This document shows positions 63,507-64,000 of a stretch of 64,000 nucleotides of DNA, one piece after another. Location: NCBI GenBank assembly GCA_027531145.1, contig JAPZRF010000012.1, positions 1 through 64,000 of the forward strand. Reading direction: 5' to 3'. Both the position numbers and the translations under genes were made by a program. Numbering within the stretch: position 1 is the first letter of the stretch; the number at the start of each line of letters is the position of its first letter. Below the pieces are notes generated by a model. It was given only the letters and a program-made list of their open reading frames with translations. It was not told the origin of the DNA and ran no database searches. The DNA comes from Brevundimonas sp. GTDB taxonomy: Bacteria > Pseudomonadota > Alphaproteobacteria > Caulobacterales > Caulobacteraceae.

Positions 63507-64000
63507 TCAGGCGACGCGCCGGATCTGCTCAACCACCCGGGTCATGCGACTTTCCGTCTCGCCGGCCCGAGTGCGGATCGCCGCCAGCTGTCGATCCGTC
63601 TGCGCCAGCGCCTCAAGGGCCGAGTCCCGCGTGCGGGCCAGGGCGACGGCATCCGGCCGGATCTGCCTCGGCTTGCGGCCGGCGAGGCCAAGTCCCTGAC
63701 GCCAATCCTCGACCCAGGTCGAGAGCGCCGCCGCTGCGTCCGCCAGCCGGGCCGGGGCGGCATGCTCTGCGTTCTGGACGGCGCGGGCCAGCGGCAGCTG
63801 CGCGAGGCCTGCGGCGCGCGCCGCACGAAGGGCGGCGAGCTGAACCTCAAGGCGCGCCGTCGCACCTGCCGGATCATCGCCGGCGGGGACGGCATCTGCG
63901 ATGGCCAGGGCATCCTCCGTGTCAAGCACTTCAATGCGTCCGGCCTCGGGTCCCGGCAGGGGCACCGCCGCAGCGTCCAACTCGACCGTGGCGGTCGCAG
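63507..64000 (-). CDS. Partial gene, helical protein of unknown function
   Basis: A minus-strand reading frame open to the window edge; at least 164 codons are visible. The sequence is Ala- and Arg-rich and predicted helical (QLAALRAARAAGLAQLPLAR, LADAAAALSTWVEDWRQGLG), with a C-terminal heptad-like helix (LAQTDRQLAAIRTRAGETES). No enzyme motif is visible. The true start lies beyond position 64000. It converges with the Mla operon. Near flagellar genes it could be structural, but nothing in the sequence says so. Confidence 0.6.
   Translation of the reverse strand, partial: ATATVELDAAAVPLPGPEAGRIEVLDTEDALAIADAVPAGDDPAGATARLEVQLAALRAARAAGLAQLPLARAVQNAEHAAPARLADAAAALSTWVEDWRQGLGLAGRKPRQIRPDAVALARTRDSALEALAQTDRQLAAIRTRAGETESRMTRVVEQIRRVA

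Overview
The window is high-GC DNA (roughly 70 percent by eye) from an alphaproteobacterium of the order Caulobacterales, most likely Brevundimonas or a close relative. The evidence is the combination of MipZ (division-site ATPase), SciP (CtrA inhibitor) next to a flagellar hook cluster, candidate CtrA and CcrM (GANTC) sites, and a GyrA whose quinolone pocket carries Ala and Met at the E. coli 83 and 87 positions, as I recall being described for Brevundimonas diminuta. Genes are tightly packed on both strands, with many ATGA or TGATG stop/start overlaps. Apart from two toxin-antitoxin modules, dispersed palindromic repeats and one gene scar, it reads as ordinary chromosome.

Layout. 1-285 is G-run sequence that looks like an assembly edge. 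286-3034: 3' part of a ligase-associated Lhr-type helicase and the nuclease PdeM (DNA repair). 3245-9707 (minus): a branched-chain 2-oxoacid dehydrogenase operon (E1 alpha, E1 beta, E2, E3) interrupted between E2 and E3 by a VapBC module and a small secreted protein, with a divergent Lrp-type regulator at 9849. 10372-13216: pirin, ECF sigma factor with a small membrane protein, epoxide-hydrolase-like enzyme. 13296-16288: class II DAHP synthase, an ACT-less prephenate dehydratase, an aromatic-rich leader peptide with attenuator-like hairpins, and a chorismate mutase with an unassigned C-terminal domain. 16302-22678: panC, SPOR lipoprotein, mipZ, J-domain protein, SodC-like protein, gyrA. 22671-26648: second PIN toxin-antitoxin pair, class IV aminotransferase, coaD and two tandem periplasmic cyclophilins. 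26633-31223: Ppx/GppA, acyltransferase with divergent LytTR regulator, hspQ, phhA. 31319-38887 (minus): katG and an arginine succinyltransferase operon (M20 hydrolase, astA, astD, astB). 39017-48885: small membrane protein, lipoprotein-tamA-tamB outer-membrane operon, hybrid histidine kinase, CoA transferase. 48962-51811: tRNA-Lys, secreted protein, queA-tgt. 51955-59311: sciP, flgE, flgD, fliK, and divergently flgK, flgL, with candidate sigma-54 promoters facing away from each other. 59381-59949: fused remnants of a radical-SAM/UdgX DNA-repair locus. 60032-63487: Mla-type lipid ABC transporter operon. A partial gene runs off the right end.

Most interesting points: the aromatic leader peptide upstream of the chorismate mutase; a 40-bp palindromic repeat inserted in frame in lpdA with an inverted copy just after its stop codon; a paired intergenic repeat that has become the interdomain linker of the E2 subunit; a VapBC module sandwiched between two copies of the E2 3' end; a PIN-toxin antitoxin built on an unusual N-terminal domain; the radSAM-UdgX deletion scar; and a tRNA-guanine transglycosylase that has lost two zinc cysteines. 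No computation was run: all identities are read by eye and family names come from remembered motifs.
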